A stretch of 64,000 nucleotides of DNA from Pantoea agglomerans (GCF_020149765.1 NZ_CP083809.1:2480001-2544000); one strand, 5' to 3'; counted from the first letter of the stretch, positions 8,968 through 20,305 are shown. Notes: generated by a model from the letters alone, not told the origin. Numbers and translations: made by a program.

Positions 8968-10546
8968 AATTGGTTTTGGCCACTATCTGGCTTACGGCTC
9001 CGGGGATTTTCTCGGCGCAGGCACCACGGCGCTTACCGCTGCCTGGCTGCTCTATTTTTATACGACCTTCTGCGGTCTGACGCCTATTGAAGCGACCTTT
9101 ATCTTCGCCGCCGCGCGCGTGCTGGACGCGGTAGTCAGCCCGCTGATGGGCTTTCTCACCGATAACTTCGGCTCGACCTGGCTGGGCAAGCGCTTCGGCC
9201 GCCGCAAATTCTTTATTCTGCTCGGCATTCCCTGTGTCTTTAGCTATAGCCTGATGTGGATCGGCGATATGAGCTTCTGGTGGTATCTCGCCACCTACCT
9301 GCTGTTCGATATTGTCTACACCATGATTCTGGTGCCCTATGAAACCCTGGTGCCGGAAATGACCGACGATTTCAAACAGAAAACCCGCTTCTCCGGCGCG
9401 CGTATCGCGCTGGCGCAGCTGTCGGCGATCCTCGCCGCCTTCCTGCCGGGCATCTTGATCGGCGCGCTGGGCAAAGATAATCCGCTCTCGTTTTTCTATG
9501 CCAGCCTGGTGTTTTCCATTATCTGCGCGCTGGTGCTGACGCTGGTCTGGTTCTTTACCTGGGAGCGCGATCCCGGCGACTTCTCCGCAGAGTCGCGCCG
9601 CGCCGAAGAGGAGAAGCGGCAGCTCTCTCTGATGCAGAGCCTGAAGCGTCTCTATGTTGAGCTCGCCTCGACGCTGCGCATCCGCATTTTCCGTCAGCAT
9701 CTTGGCATGTATCTGGGCGGCTATATTGCACAGGATGTCTTTAACGCCGTCTTTACCTGGTATGTGGTGTTCGTGCTGATGCAGAGCGCGCAGGTCGCCT
9801 CAAACCTGATGGGCACCATGGCGCTGCTGCAGTTTATCGCCGTGATGGGCATGATCCCGCTCTGCATCCGTATGGGGCCAGCGCCCGCCTACCGCCTGGT
9901 GGTCACGCTGTTCGGCATCGCCGCCCTCTCCTACGCCGGCCTCTGGTATGCGGGCATGAGCGACAGCTTTTCACTGCTGCTGCTGATTTCGGCGCTGGCG
10001 GGTCTGGGACGCGGCGGCATCAACTATGTACCCTGGAATATCTACACCTACATCGCTGACGTGGATGAGGTGATTACCGGCCAGCGCCGCGAGGGGATTT
10101 TTGCTGGCATTATGACCCTGACCCGCAAAGCCTCCCAGGCGGGCGCGGTGATGCTGGTCGGCATCGTGCTGCAGCTCTCCGGCTTCGTCTCGGGTCAGGC
10201 GACCCAGGCGCCAGGCGTCAGCCATACCATTCTCGGCATCCTCAGCCTCGGCACCCTGTGCGTGCTGGTCTGCGGCTTCCTGGTTTCGCTGCGCTTTAAG
10301 CTCAATCTGCAGACCCACACCGTGCTGCGCGAAGAGACGCTGAAGATACGCGAGGCTGACCGCGTCCTGCCGGAGCGCATCACGCCTGAAGCGCGCGATA
10401 TCGTCGAGACCCTGGCCGGGATGCCCTATGAGAATCTGTGGGGCAACAACAACATCGGCTTCCTTAACCGTCATAAACCGGCCGCGCCGCCGCTAACCGC
10501 CGCGCGTCCGCTCGCTTCTCCCCTGACTACCACCTTGAAACGATAG
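8954..10546 (+). CDS. MFS/GPH-family sugar-cation symporter, probable rhamnogalacturonide (RhiT-type) transporter
   Basis: A 530-residue inner-membrane transporter with about 12 hydrophobic segments. Features of the glycoside-pentoside-hexuronide:cation symporter family include GHYLAYGSGDFLGAG at the N-terminus, the charged loop GKRFGRRKFF near residue 78, VPYETLVPEMTDDF near 135, and a charged Pro/Ala-rich C-terminal tail. The start at 8954 has AGGAG 7 nt upstream. It lies 9 nt before a GH105 hydrolase, so the two form an operon. By analogy with Dickeya RhiT/RhiN it probably imports unsaturated rhamnogalacturonan oligomers. The substrate is inferred from the neighbour and operator, not from the transporter sequence. 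Confidence 0.85.
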   Translation: MRSRKIGFGHYLAYGSGDFLGAGTTALTAAWLLYFYTTFCGLTPIEATFIFAAARVLDAVVSPLMGFLTDNFGSTWLGKRFGRRKFFILLGIPCVFSYSLMWIGDMSFWWYLATYLLFDIVYTMILVPYETLVPEMTDDFKQKTRFSGARIALAQLSAILAAFLPGILIGALGKDNPLSFFYASLVFSIICALVLTLVWFFTWERDPGDFSAESRRAEEEKRQLSLMQSLKRLYVELASTLRIRIFRQHLGMYLGGYIAQDVFNAVFTWYVVFVLMQSAQVASNLMGTMALLQFIAVMGMIPLCIRMGPAPAYRLVVTLFGIAALSYAGLWYAGMSDSFSLLLLISALAGLGRGGINYVPWNIYTYIADVDEVITGQRREGIFAGIMTLTRKASQAGAVMLVGIVLQLSGFVSGQATQAPGVSHTILGILSLGTLCVLVCGFLVSLRFKLNLQTHTVLREETLKIREADRVLPERITPEARDIVETLAGMPYENLWGNNNIGFLNRHKPAAPPLTAARPLASPLTTTLKR

Positions 10547-10555
10547 GAATGAACC

Positions 10556-11695
10556 ATGACTGTATTTCCTGTGAAACAGAGTGCGCTTTTGTGCCAACCC
10601 GAATTTCTGCTGCCGCGCCGGGAGCTGCTGCAACTGATTCACAAGCTGACGCAAAACCTGGTGAATATTACCGACGAGACGGGAGAGTTTTTGCTGCGCC
10701 TCGACGACGGACGCGTGATTGATACCAAAGGCTGGGCGGGCTGGGAGTGGACCCACGGCATCGGTCTCTACGGTATGCTGCACTATTATCAGCAAACCGG
10801 CGATCGGCAGACGCTAAGCATTATTGACGACTGGTTCGCCGCGCGCCTTGCGGAAGGCACCCCAACCAAAAACGTAAATACCGTGGCGCCCTTCCTGACG
10901 CTCGCCTGGCGCTACGAAGAGACGGGCAACCCCGCCTGGCGGCCGGTGCTGGAGCGCTGGGCGGAGTGGGTAATGTATGAGATGCCGCGCACCGAGCAGG
11001 GTGGCCTGCAGCATATCGTCTACAACAATGAAAACCACCAGCAGCTCTGGGACGATACGCTGATGATGAGCGTTATGGCGCTGGCAAAAATCGGCCAGCT
11101 GCTCAATCGTCAAGAGTTTATCGAGGAGGCGAGCTATCAGTTCCTGCTGCATACGCAATATCTGATGGATCGCCAGACCGGCCTCTGGTTTCACGGCTGG
11201 AGCTTCGAGGGGCGCCATAATTTCGCCAGTGCGCGCTGGGCGCGCGGCAACAGCTGGCTCACTATCGCGATCCCCGACTTCCTGGAGATGATGAACTGGC
11301 CGGAACAGCATGCGACGCGGCGCTTCCTGCTGCAGGTGCTGGAGAGCCAGGTGAAAGCGCTGCGCGCCTGCCAGCATCCGAGCGGCCTGTGGCACACGCT
11401 GCTGGACGATCCCGACAGCTATCTGGAGGCGTCGGCGACCGCGGGCTTCGCCTACGGCATTATCAAGGCGGTGCGCAAGCGCTACCTTAGCGCGGACTAT
11501 CTGCCCACCGGGCTGAACGCGCTGCGCGGCGTAATCGCCAACATCGACGAAGAGGGCGAGCTGAAGCAGGTTTCGTTCGGCACCGCGATGGGCAGCGATC
11601 TCGACTACTACCGCAACGTGCCGCTCACCTCGATGCCTTACGGTCAGGCGATGGCGCTGCTCTGCCTGACGGAGTACCTGCGCGTCTATCTCTGA
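10556..11695 (+). CDS. GH105 unsaturated rhamnogalacturonyl hydrolase (RhiN/YteR-like)
   Basis: A 379-residue alpha/alpha-barrel glycoside hydrolase without a signal peptide, so cytoplasmic. It matches the GH88/GH105 pattern: GWAGWEWTHGIGLYGML, NVNTVAPFLTLAWRYE, QLWDDTLMMSVMALAKIG with the catalytic Asp candidate, then HGWSFEGRHNFASARWARGNSW. Enzymes of this family hydrate and cleave the delta-4,5-unsaturated galacturonyl residue left by rhamnogalacturonan lyases. The ATG at 10556 lies 9 nt after the transporter stop, indicating co-transcription. No lyase gene is in the window, so imported oligomers must come from elsewhere. GH88-type specificity is a less likely alternative. Confidence 0.88.
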   Translation: MTVFPVKQSALLCQPEFLLPRRELLQLIHKLTQNLVNITDETGEFLLRLDDGRVIDTKGWAGWEWTHGIGLYGMLHYYQQTGDRQTLSIIDDWFAARLAEGTPTKNVNTVAPFLTLAWRYEETGNPAWRPVLERWAEWVMYEMPRTEQGGLQHIVYNNENHQQLWDDTLMMSVMALAKIGQLLNRQEFIEEASYQFLLHTQYLMDRQTGLWFHGWSFEGRHNFASARWARGNSWLTIAIPDFLEMMNWPEQHATRRFLLQVLESQVKALRACQHPSGLWHTLLDDPDSYLEASATAGFAYGIIKAVRKRYLSADYLPTGLNALRGVIANIDEEGELKQVSFGTAMGSDLDYYRNVPLTSMPYGQAMALLCLTEYLRVYL

Positions 11696-11714
11696 GCGCC
11701 GCGCGCAGACAGCC

Positions 11715-11749
11715 AAAAAAAAGCCCCGCTTGTGCGGGGCTTTATCTTT
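11715..11749. terminator. Bidirectional rho-independent terminator (GH105 gene / ptsG)
   Basis: Stem AAGCCCCGC / GCGGGGCTT with loop TTGT (11721-11742), an A-run before and T-rich sequence after. It separates the plus-strand GH105 gene from the minus-strand ptsG. Confidence 0.88.
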
Positions 11750-11757
11750 ATTACGCT

Positions 11758-13191
11758 TTACATGCTGCGGATATAGTCATCCATATCGGTTTTCAGGTTA
11801 TCGGACTTGGTGCCGAAAATCGCCTGAACCCCTGAGCCTGCCACCACTACGCCACGGGCGCCGAGGTTTTTCAGCTCGTTTTGGTCAACCTTGCTGACGT
11901 CCGCCACGCTGACGCGCAGACGGGTAATGCAGGCATCCAGGTTCGTGATGTTCTCTTTGCCGCCGAAAGCGGAAACCAGCTTGCCCGCCATCTCGCTGCC
12001 GGTTGCTGAAGAGGACTCGGTGGTGACATCTTCACGGCCAGGCGTTTTCAGGTTCAGCTTGACGATCAGCACGCGGAAAATGGTGTAGTAAACCAGACCG
12101 TAGATAATGCCTACAACCGGGAACAGCCAGATTTTGCTGCTGTTGCCGCTCAGCACGATAAAGTCGATCAGGCCGTGCGAGAAGCTGGTGCCGTCACGCA
12201 TGCCGAGCAGGATACAGATCGGGAACGCCAGACCGGCCAGGATTGCGTGGATCACATAGAGGATCGGCGCAACGAACATAAATGAGAATTCGATCGGCTC
12301 GGTGATACCGGTCAGGAACGCGGTCAGCGCGGCGGAGATCATGATGCCGCCCACTTTGGCGCGGTTTTCAGGCTTCGCCGAATGCCAGATAGCGATTGCC
12401 GCCGCCGGCAGGCCGTACATTTTGAACAGGAAGCCGCCAGAGAGTTTGCCCGCGGTCGGGTCGCCCGCCATATAGCGCGGAATATCGCCGTGGAACACCT
12501 GACCCGCCGCATTGGTGAACTCACCAATCTGCATCTGGAAAGGTACGTTCCAGATATGGTGCAGGCCGAAAGGCACCAGCGCACGTTCAACGACGCCGTA
12601 GATACCGAACGCAACAACCGGGTTCTGGTAGGCCGCCCACTGTGAAAACTCCTGAATCGCCGAGCCAATTGGCGGCCAGATAAAGGAGAGCAGCACGCCC
12701 AGCACGATCGCCGCCAGGCCGGAGATAATCGGCACAAAGCGCTTACCGGCGAAGAAGCCCAGATATTCCGGCAGCTTGATACGGTAGAAGCGGTTAAACA
12801 TATAGGCCGCTATCGCACCGGCAATAATGCCGCCCAGCACGCCGGTATCCGCCAGATGGTGCGCGGCAATCTCTTCAGCGGAGAGATGCAGCACCAGCGG
12901 CGCGACCACCGCCATGGTTTTCACCATGATGCCGTAGGCCACCACCGACGCCAGCGCCGAGACGCCGTCGTTGTTGGTAAAGCCGAGCGCCACGCCGATA
13001 GCGAAGATAAGCGGCATATTAGCAAACACCGACCCACCCGCTTCCGCCATGACGTGGGAAACGACGGCCGGTAGCCAGCTAAAGTTTGCCGAACCAACAC
13101 CTAATAAAATGCCGGCGATCGGCAGAACCGATACCGGCAGCATGAGCGATTTACCGACCTTTTGCAGGTTCGCAAATGCGTTCTTGAACAT
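11758..13191 (-). CDS. ptsG: Glucose-specific PTS enzyme IICB PtsG
   Basis: A 477-residue membrane permease that imports and phosphorylates glucose. The IIC domain (about 1-375) has the N-terminus [26 protein letters not shown], the segment [21 protein letters not shown], and [22 protein letters not shown] short linker leads to the IIB domain (about 400-477) with phosphorylated Cys in [13 protein letters not shown]. Length equals E. coli PtsG. The leader retains a candidate SgrS-pairing site over the Shine-Dalgarno sequence. It is monocistronic between terminators. Confidence 0.97.
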   Translation of the reverse strand: MFKNAFANLQKVGKSLMLPVSVLPIAGILLGVGSANFSWLPAVVSHVMAEAGGSVFANMPLIFAIGVALGFTNNDGVSALASVVAYGIMVKTMAVVAPLVLHLSAEEIAAHHLADTGVLGGIIAGAIAAYMFNRFYRIKLPEYLGFFAGKRFVPIISGLAAIVLGVLLSFIWPPIGSAIQEFSQWAAYQNPVVAFGIYGVVERALVPFGLHHIWNVPFQMQIGEFTNAAGQVFHGDIPRYMAGDPTAGKLSGGFLFKMYGLPAAAIAIWHSAKPENRAKVGGIMISAALTAFLTGITEPIEFSFMFVAPILYVIHAILAGLAFPICILLGMRDGTSFSHGLIDFIVLSGNSSKIWLFPVVGIIYGLVYYTIFRVLIVKLNLKTPGREDVTTESSSATGSEMAGKLVSAFGGKENITNLDACITRLRVSVADVSKVDQNELKNLGARGVVVAGSGVQAIFGTKSDNLKTDMDDYIRSM

Positions 13192-13220
13192 AGCCTGAAG
13201 CTCCTGAGTATGAGTGCGAT
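13192..13220 (-). promoter_or_regulatory. ptsG ribosome-binding region with candidate SgrS target
   Basis: Read on the minus strand, the leader contains CATACTCAGGAGC just before the ptsG ATG, including the AGGAG site. In E. coli the sRNA SgrS pairs across the equivalent ACTCAGGAGC region to block translation during phosphosugar stress. Conservation is visible, but the sRNA itself is not in the window. Confidence 0.5.
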
Positions 13221-13280
13221 TTTGCGCTATGCGCTGGGTCGTGGGGGAGGATCCGCAACCCGTTTGACGGTGACCGCCTT

Positions 13281-13336
13281 TTAATTATTACGAAGGGTAA
13301 AATAAATCAGCTGGCGTTACTTTGATGACTATCACG
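13281..13336 (-). promoter_or_regulatory. ptsG upstream region: Mlc-like operator and CRP-like site
   Basis: At 13285-13305 an AT-rich imperfect palindrome, TTATTAC-N-GTAAAATAA, resembles Mlc/NagC operators. At 13321-13336 TTTGATGACTATCACG matches the CRP pattern TGTGA-N6-TCACA at most positions. E. coli ptsG is repressed by Mlc and activated by CRP, so the placement makes sense. Assignments are by eye. Confidence 0.55.
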
Positions 13337-13402
13337 TTTCCTGAATCGGCCGGGCCGGATATCAGTATATTCTGACTGACAGCGCGCCTTTTGACCCCAT
13401 AA

Positions 13403-13433
13403 AAAGGTCGCCCTGCGGTAAAAAACAGGGCGA
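13403..13433 (-). terminator. Rho-independent terminator downstream of ycfH
   Basis: Inverted repeat TCGCCCTG / CAGGGCGA (13408-13415 with 13426-13433). On the minus strand it is followed by CCTTTTT, placing it about 45 nt after the ycfH stop as the end of the leftward cluster. Confidence 0.75.
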
Positions 13434-13476
13434 TCCGTCGGTGTTACCGAATTATTACAGGCTTTGAAATAAAACC

Positions 13477-14268
13477 TTAACCGCCGAGACGGCTCATGGG
13501 TACCTTGAATAGCGTCGAAAAGTTTTGCGTAGTGGTCGCGGCCAGCGTCTCGATATCGACCCCTTTCAGCACCGCGAGATACTCCGCTACGTCGCGCGTA
13601 TAGGCCGGCTGGTTCTCTTTGCCGCGGTACGGCACCGGTGCCAGATAGGGCGAGTCGGTCTCCACCAGCATGCGATCCAGCGGCACATAGCGCGCCGCTT
13701 CGCGCAGCTGTTCGGCATTGCGGAAGGTGACGATGCCGGAAAAAGAGATATAAAAGCCCATATCCAGCAGCTTCGCCGCCGTCGCCTGATCTTCAGTAAA
13801 GCAGTGCAGTACACCGCCGCAGCGCTCTACCTGCTCTTCGCGCAGAATCGCCAGCGTATCGTCACGCGCGTCGCGGGTATGGACGATAATCGGCTTGTTC
13901 AGCGCGATGCCGGTGCGAATATGCTCGCGGAACGACGCCTGCTGCTGCGCCATGGTTTCCTGTTGATAATAGTAGTCAAGGCCGGTTTCGCCCAGCGCCA
14001 CCACGCGCGGATCGGCGGCCAGACGACGAAACTCCTCGACGTCGTACGGCTCTTCCTGGTTCAGCGGGTGTACGCCGACCGAGAGCGCGATATTTTCTCG
14101 CTCGCCCACCAGCGCCTTCAGGGTATGAAAACCGGGCAGCGTTGTGGCGATGGCCAGCATAAATTTCACGTCGCGCGCGGCGGCTTTGGCAAGCACATCG
14201 TCGAGATCGCGATGGTGCTTTTCATAGTCCAGGCCATCAAGATGGCAGTGTGAATCAACAATAAACAT
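13477..14268 (-). CDS. ycfH: TatD-family metal-dependent hydrolase YcfH
   Basis: A 263-residue TIM-barrel metallohydrolase of the TatD DNase family. Metal ligands are visible in the N-terminal DSHCHLD, the central [11 protein letters not shown]lu, IVHTRDA and LHCFTE His residues, and the Asp in [11 protein letters not shown]. It matches E. coli YcfH in size and in following holB. The family hydrolyses nucleic-acid or D-amino-acyl substrates; the exact substrate of this paralogue is unsettled. It lies 19 nt after holB and ends at the terminator at 13403-13433. Confidence 0.94.
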   Translation of the reverse strand: MFIVDSHCHLDGLDYEKHHRDLDDVLAKAAARDVKFMLAIATTLPGFHTLKALVGERENIALSVGVHPLNQEEPYDVEEFRRLAADPRVVALGETGLDYYYQQETMAQQQASFREHIRTGIALNKPIIVHTRDARDDTLAILREEQVERCGGVLHCFTEDQATAAKLLDMGFYISFSGIVTFRNAEQLREAARYVPLDRMLVETDSPYLAPVPYRGKENQPAYTRDVAEYLAVLKGVDIETLAATTTQNFSTLFKVPMSRLGG

Positions 14269-14287
14269 AAGGTGTCTCTTTAAATCG

Positions 14288-15277
14288 TTAAGCGACTACG
14301 CCGGGCTTGCGTTTATCCGCCCAGCTAAGAAGTCGGTCGGTTAACAGCAGTTCGCGGTTAACGGCGGCCACGTGCAGCAGCTCTTCCCGGCACTGCATCC
14401 ACTCGCGTGCGCTCTCATCCAGCGCGCGAGCAGAAAAGGTCTCTGCCAGCAGCGCGACCACATCCTCACGGTCGGGGTTGCTCAGCCAGCGCGCGGCGCC
14501 CTGCTGCCACTTAATGGCATCCACCAGCAGCGCCATCAGCCAGCTGATACGCGCGGCGACATCCTCGGCATTAAGCAGCGGCAGCAGCAGTAAAATATCC
14601 TGCCGCAGCGCGGCAGGCAGCCCGTCACACAGGCTCTGGCGCGCCTGCCAGCGCGCTGGCTCCAGCAGCCTTAGCGCCGCCGCCGGGGCACCGCCGCTAA
14701 GGCGCAGCGCGGTTTGCAGCGCGGCGGGCGCGTGCGACTGCTGCTTGCCCAGCCACTGCAGGCTCTGCGCCTCGTCCGGCGGCGTCAGCGAGAGCGCCAT
14801 ACAGCGGCTGCGCAGCGTGGCCAGCAGCCGGGACGACTCGCGACAGCCTAAAAAGAACCAGCTGTTGGCGGGCGGCTCTTCCAGGGTTTTCAACAGCGCG
14901 TTAGCCGCCGATTCGCTGAGCTGCGCGGCATCGGGCAGCCAGACCACTTTTGCGCCCCCCTGCTGGGCGAAATGGTAGAGCTTTTCGGTCACCTGGCGCA
15001 CCGCGTCGATACCCAGGGTGCTTTTGCCCTTTTCCGCCTCCAGCCGGTACCAGTCGGGATGGGTCTGCGCCTGCATCAGCTGGCAGCCGTGGCACTGGCC
15101 GCAGCTTTTTAGCCCATCCTTCTGCTGACACATCAGCCAGCGGCTGACGCCCCATACCAGCGCCTCCTCGCCCATGCCGTCAATCGCCTGGATCAGCAGC
15201 GCGTGATGCGCGCGTCCCGCCTGATGCTGGCCGATGATGTAGCGGTAAGGCTGATTCAGCCAGGGATACCAGTTCAT
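14288..15277 (-). CDS. holB: DNA polymerase III subunit delta prime HolB
   Basis: A 329-residue AAA+-like clamp-loader subunit. The zinc-binding module [18 protein letters not shown] (about residues 50-67) is present. The Walker A region is degenerate, as expected for delta prime, which does not hydrolyse ATP. Further conserved features are [17 protein letters not shown] and [20 protein letters not shown], followed by SRCMALSL. The start overlaps the tmk stop by 4 nt, indicating translational coupling. It acts in the cytoplasm at the replication fork. Confidence 0.95.
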   Translation of the reverse strand: MNWYPWLNQPYRYIIGQHQAGRAHHALLIQAIDGMGEEALVWGVSRWLMCQQKDGLKSCGQCHGCQLMQAQTHPDWYRLEAEKGKSTLGIDAVRQVTEKLYHFAQQGGAKVVWLPDAAQLSESAANALLKTLEEPPANSWFFLGCRESSRLLATLRSRCMALSLTPPDEAQSLQWLGKQQSHAPAALQTALRLSGGAPAAALRLLEPARWQARQSLCDGLPAALRQDILLLLPLLNAEDVAARISWLMALLVDAIKWQQGAARWLSNPDREDVVALLAETFSARALDESAREWMQCREELLHVAAVNRELLLTDRLLSWADKRKPGVVA

Positions 15278-15906
15278 GCCTGCTGATCCAGCCAGCGCGT
15301 CAGGGTCGCTTTGATCGCCTGGGTGACGCTCTCGAGCGGCTGCGTCGCATCCACCGTCAGGATGCTCTTGTCTTCAGCCGCCAGCGCCAGATAGCGCGCA
15401 CGCGTGCGCTCGAAAAAGCGCAGCGACTCCTGCTCGATGCGATCCAGCGCGCCGCGCGCGCGGGCGCGCTGCAGGCCGATTTCCGGCGTGACGTCGAGAT
15501 AGAGCTGAAGATCGGGACGGAAATCCCCCAGCACCGCATCGCGCAGGGTGCGCATCAGGGCGGCGTCCAGCCCCCGTCCGCCGCCCTGATAGGCCTGCGA
15601 AGAGAGATCGTGCCGGTCGCCAATAACCCAGGCGCCGCGCGCCAGCGCGGGCTTAATCACGGTATCCACCAGCTGAACGCGGGCGGCGTAGAGCATCAGC
15701 AGCTCGGCTTTGTCCGTGACCTGCTCGCCTTCGATCCCCTGCTTCACCAGTACGCGCAACTGCTCGGCCAGCGGCGTGCCGCCCGGCTCGCGCGTAAAGA
15801 CGATATCCTGAACGCCCCGTTCGCGCAGCGCGGCGACGACCGCCTCGCGCGCGGTGGTTTTTCCGGCGCCTTCCAGGCCTTCAATGACGATAAACTTACT
15901 TTTCAT
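15274..15906 (-). CDS. tmk: Thymidylate kinase
   Basis: A 210-residue P-loop kinase converting dTMP to dTDP. Motifs: P-loop [14 protein letters not shown] at residues 8-21, the DRX-type [15 protein letters not shown], and the dTMP-binding [18 protein letters not shown]-region arginines follow [14 protein letters not shown]. It overlaps mltG by 11 nt at its start and holB by 4 nt at its end, so it is tightly embedded in the leftward operon, as in E. coli. Confidence 0.97.
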   Translation of the reverse strand: MKSKFIVIEGLEGAGKTTAREAVVAALRERGVQDIVFTREPGGTPLAEQLRVLVKQGIEGEQVTDKAELLMLYAARVQLVDTVIKPALARGAWVIGDRHDLSSQAYQGGGRGLDAALMRTLRDAVLGDFRPDLQLYLDVTPEIGLQRARARGALDRIEQESLRFFERTRARYLALAAEDKSILTVDATQPLESVTQAIKATLTRWLDQQA

Positions 15907-16915
15907 CTTTTTCCTTTAGCGTTTGCCGGTAAGCCTGTACTGCCTGGTTATGACTGGCAAGATTGGTGGTAAAGGTATGGCCGCCCTTGCCGTCGGCGAC
16001 AAAATAGAGGTAATCCGTTTTTTCCGGGTGCGCGGCCGCTTCCAGCGAGGCTTTGCTCGGCACGGCGATCGGGCCCGGCGGCAAGCCGTTTATGGTATAG
16101 GTATTGTAATCGGTCGGCGTCTCAAGGTCTTTACGGGTTAGCGTGCCGGTGTACCTGTCGCCCATGCCGTAAATCACTGTCGGATCGGTTTGCAGCTTCA
16201 TACCGGTGCGCAGGCGATTGATAAATACCGACGCGACGCGCGCGCGCTCGGTGCTGACGGCGGTCTCTTTTTCAATGACCGACGCCATGGTCACCATCTC
16301 CAGCGGATTTTTATAGGGCAGATCCGCCATGCGCTTTTGCCAGATTTGGTCCACCAGCGCCGTCATGCGGAGGTGCGCGCGCTGCAGCAGCGCGATGTCG
16401 CTGGTGTTGGCGGTATAGAGATAAGTGTCCGGGTAGAAGCTGCCTTCCAGCGCCAGCGGATCGATGTTCAGCGTTTTCGCCAGCGTCGCGAACTGATCAT
16501 CCTTTAGCGTGTGTTTGATATAGGGGGCGGCGCGCAGCTCGGCGAGCCAGTCGCGCAGGCGCTGCCCCTCAACCAGCCGCAGCGGGAACTGCGCCTCTTT
16601 GCCGCTGGCGAGCAGCTGCAGCAGCGCGCGCACCGTCATCCCCTTCTGTAGCCGATAGGTGCCCGCTTTAAAGCGCGCCAGATCCGGCTCCAGCTTCAGC
16701 AGCGGGCCGAACCAGACACTCTGTGGGATCAGGTGCTGGCTCTCCAGCTGCGCCTCCAGCGCCACCCGCCCGGTGCCCGCTGGCAAGGTATAGATCGTTT
16801 CCTGGTCAATGGTTAACGGCGTCGCGGCGAAGCGCTGGATTTGCCAGTAGCTAAACGCCGCCGCAAGGGCCAGAATCGCCGCGATAACGACGAAGATTTT
16901 TTTTGTTCGACTCAT
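15896..16915 (-). CDS. mltG: Endolytic murein transglycosylase MltG
   Basis: A 339-residue inner-membrane protein that cleaves nascent glycan strands and is thought to terminate their elongation. An N-terminal transmembrane segment ([19 protein letters not shown]) is followed by a LysM-like region and the YceG catalytic domain. The catalytic Glu lies in ASVIEKETA near residue 220, with later motifs [11 protein letters not shown] and [14 protein letters not shown]. The start at 16915 (MSRTKKIF) overlaps the pabC stop by 4 nt; the longer upstream frame only reads through pabC. Confidence 0.96.
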   Translation of the reverse strand: MSRTKKIFVVIAAILALAAAFSYWQIQRFAATPLTIDQETIYTLPAGTGRVALEAQLESQHLIPQSVWFGPLLKLEPDLARFKAGTYRLQKGMTVRALLQLLASGKEAQFPLRLVEGQRLRDWLAELRAAPYIKHTLKDDQFATLAKTLNIDPLALEGSFYPDTYLYTANTSDIALLQRAHLRMTALVDQIWQKRMADLPYKNPLEMVTMASVIEKETAVSTERARVASVFINRLRTGMKLQTDPTVIYGMGDRYTGTLTRKDLETPTDYNTYTINGLPPGPIAVPSKASLEAAAHPEKTDYLYFVADGKGGHTFTTNLASHNQAVQAYRQTLKEKDEK

Positions 16916-17724
16916 TTTGCTTCCATTAAATTGCAGCGCTCCTGAAACCAGCGGTAGAGCGTGCGTTCGCTGTATTCTCTGTCGTCCAGCTGCCGCACCG
17001 GCAAAACCGGCATCAGGGCATTGCAGATCACGATTTCGTCGGCCGCCAGCAGCTGAGACGCTTCGCAGCGCACCACCTGGCAATGCAGGCCGGCGGCGGC
17101 CATCTGCGCCATCAGATAACGCCGCATCACGCCGTCGACCCCAGCGTGCGTCAGATCAGGGGTAAAAACGCGTTCGCCCTGCCGCCAGAATAAATTGGCC
17201 GCACAGCATTCCACCACGTAGCCAGCAGTGTCAAGCACCAGCGCCTCGTCGGCGTCGCTCCGCTCGAGATGCGCACGGATCATCACCTGCTCCAGACGAT
17301 TCAGGTGTTTGATGCCCGCCAGCAGCGGGCTCTGCGCCAGCCGCACCGGGCTGCTCTGCAGCCTGACGCCCTGCGTGTGCAGCGTCTGATAGTGATGCGG
17401 CCAGGGCGCAACCGAGACGATGCGCGTAGCGCCGCTGCCGCCTTTGCGGCTGTAGCCGCGGCCGCCAGAGCCGGCGCTAAGGATAACTTTTACCACCGCC
17501 TGCGCGTGCGGCTGTGCGGCTGCGCGCATCTCCGCTTCCAGCCTGCCCCAGTCGACGTCGGGTATCAGCAGGCGTTCGCATCCCTCACGCAGACGGCGCA
17601 GGTGCGCCTCCAGCAGCTGGATGCGGCCGTTATGCACCGCCGCCGTGGTAAAGCAGCCGTCGCCAAATTGCGTTGCGCGATCCGTGGCGGGCAAGCTGAG
17701 CTGCTCCGCTCCGTTTATCCACAT
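16912..17724 (-). CDS. pabC: Aminodeoxychorismate lyase PabC
   Basis: A 270-residue fold-type IV PLP enzyme that converts 4-amino-4-deoxychorismate to p-aminobenzoate and pyruvate in folate synthesis. The PLP lysine lies in [14 protein letters not shown], followed by [25 protein letters not shown], the usual lyase signature. Length matches E. coli PabC (269 aa). It is preceded by the fabF terminator at 17801-17828 and overlaps mltG, so it probably has its own promoter in the 120-nt gap or depends on read-through. Confidence 0.95.
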   Translation of the reverse strand: MWINGAEQLSLPATDRATQFGDGCFTTAAVHNGRIQLLEAHLRRLREGCERLLIPDVDWGRLEAEMRAAAQPHAQAVVKVILSAGSGGRGYSRKGGSGATRIVSVAPWPHHYQTLHTQGVRLQSSPVRLAQSPLLAGIKHLNRLEQVMIRAHLERSDADEALVLDTAGYVVECCAANLFWRQGERVFTPDLTHAGVDGVMRRYLMAQMAAAGLHCQVVRCEASQLLAADEIVICNALMPVLPVRQLDDREYSERTLYRWFQERCNLMEAK

Positions 17725-17800
17725 AAGGCTCTCCCGTCAAGAAAAGCGCTATGGTAGCGCGTTGTGGTGTGATAATCCGTTTCAGAGCCTTTCCAGATAG

Positions 17801-17828
17801 AAAAAAGGCCCGCATTTGCGAGCCTTTT
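17801..17828 (-). terminator. Rho-independent terminator after fabF
   Basis: On the minus strand AAAAGGCTCGC-AAAT-GCGGGCC (one T-G pair) is followed by a run of six T. It lies just beyond the fabF stop and would reduce transcription into pabC. Confidence 0.7.
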
Positions 17829-17844
17829 GCCAGAACGTGAATCG

Positions 17845-19137
<1,293 letters not shown>

Positions 19138-19170
19138 TCAGGCGGTCGAGTGACCGCCTGAAGATATTCA

Positions 19171-19407
19171 TTAGCCTTGGTGGCTATTGATGTAGTCGAT
19201 CGCTGCCTGAACGGTAGTGATTTTCTCAGCTTCTTCGTCTGGAATTTCAGTATCAAACTCTTCTTCCAGAGCCATTACCAGCTCAACGGTGTCAAGAGAA
19301 TCAGCACCCAGGTCTTCAACGAAAGATGCAGAGTTTGTTACTTCGTCCTCTTTCACACCCAGCTGCTCAGCAATGATTTTCTTAACGCGTTGTTCGATAT
19401 CGCTCAT
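19171..19407 (-). CDS. acpP: Acyl carrier protein AcpP
   Basis: A 78-residue acidic carrier protein. The 4'-phosphopantetheine attachment Ser is in [18 protein letters not shown] (Ser near residue 37). Sequence and length are essentially those of E. coli AcpP. It carries intermediates for FabD, FabH, FabG and FabF, encoded around it, and for PlsX. Its 153-nt upstream gap from fabG holds a likely dedicated promoter, consistent with high expression. Confidence 0.99.
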   Translation of the reverse strand: MSDIEQRVKKIIAEQLGVKEDEVTNSASFVEDLGADSLDTVELVMALEEEFDTEIPDEEAEKITTVQAAIDYINSHQG

Positions 19408-19452
19408 ACTATTTAATTTCCTATCAAAACTCGCTTTCGCGATGGTTTTCGT

Positions 19453-19480
19453 AGTGTATAAAATGTTGAAAAAGATGCAA
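19453..19480 (-). promoter_or_regulatory. Probable sigma-70 promoter of acpP
   Basis: On the minus strand TTGCAT (19475-19480) and TACACT (19453-19458) are separated by 16 bp in an AT-rich stretch between fabG and acpP. It lies about 45 nt before the start codon. Position fits the separate acpP promoter known in E. coli; elements were assigned by eye. Confidence 0.45.
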
Positions 19481-19560
19481 CAAAATCCCGGCTGGTCGAA
19501 CCACGATTTTACGCTATTTTGCGGTTTTTACCGCAAATAATGCAAATGATTTCGTGAATA

Positions 19561-20295
19561 TCAGACCATGTACATGCCGCCATTGACGTGCAGCGTCTCA
19601 CCCGTGATGTAGGCTGCTTCGTCAGAGGCTAAGAATGCAACAGCATTGGCGATTTCCTGCGCGTCGCCTAAACGACCTGCAGGAACCTGCGTCAAAATGC
19701 CGGAACGTTGATCTTCGCTCAGTGCACGCGTCATGTCCGTCTCAATAAAGCCCGGAGCCACGACGTTTACGGTAATGCCACGTGACGCAACTTCGCGCGC
19801 CAGTGATTTGCTAAAGCCAATCAAACCCGCCTTGGCTGCTGCGTAGTTTGCCTGGCCCGCGTTGCCCATGGTGCCAACAACGGAACCGATGGTAATGATA
19901 CGACCCACACGTTTTTTCATCATGGCGCGCAAAACCGCCTTCGACAGACGGAAGACCGACGTCAGGTTGGTATCAAGAATATCCGCCCATTCGTCATCTT
20001 TCATGCGCATTAACAGATTGTCACGCGTAATGCCTGCATTATTGACCAAAATGTCTACTTCGCCAAATTCTGCGCGAACCTTCTCCAGCACGCTGTCGAT
20101 CGATGCGGGATCGGTCACATTCAGCAGCAGACCTTTGCCGTTATCGCCGAGGTAAGCGCTGATGGCGTCTGCACCGCTTTCGCTTGTCGCGGTGCCGATA
20201 ACTTTAGCGCCGCGCGCGACCAGCGTTTCAGCGATCGCACGGCCGATGCCGCGGCTCGCGCCTGTTACCAGCGCAACTTTACCTTCAAAGCTCAT
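19561..20295 (-). CDS. fabG: 3-oxoacyl-ACP reductase FabG
   Basis: A 244-residue short-chain dehydrogenase that reduces 3-ketoacyl-ACP with NADPH. Motifs: cofactor loop VTGASRGIGRAIAE near residue 10, NNAGITRDNLLMRM near 86, the catalytic Ser in IITIGSVVGTMG and Tyr/Lys in ANYAAAKAGLIGF. C-terminal AYITGETLHVNGGMYMV is standard. The start at 20295 (MSFEGKVALV) matches E. coli; the in-frame extension upstream adds eight non-conserved residues. It lies 10 nt after fabD. Confidence 0.98.
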   Translation of the reverse strand: MSFEGKVALVTGASRGIGRAIAETLVARGAKVIGTATSESGADAISAYLGDNGKGLLLNVTDPASIDSVLEKVRAEFGEVDILVNNAGITRDNLLMRMKDDEWADILDTNLTSVFRLSKAVLRAMMKKRVGRIITIGSVVGTMGNAGQANYAAAKAGLIGFSKSLAREVASRGITVNVVAPGFIETDMTRALSEDQRSGILTQVPAGRLGDAQEIANAVAFLASDEAAYITGETLHVNGGMYMV

Positions 20296-20305
20296 GTTTA
20301 TCCTC

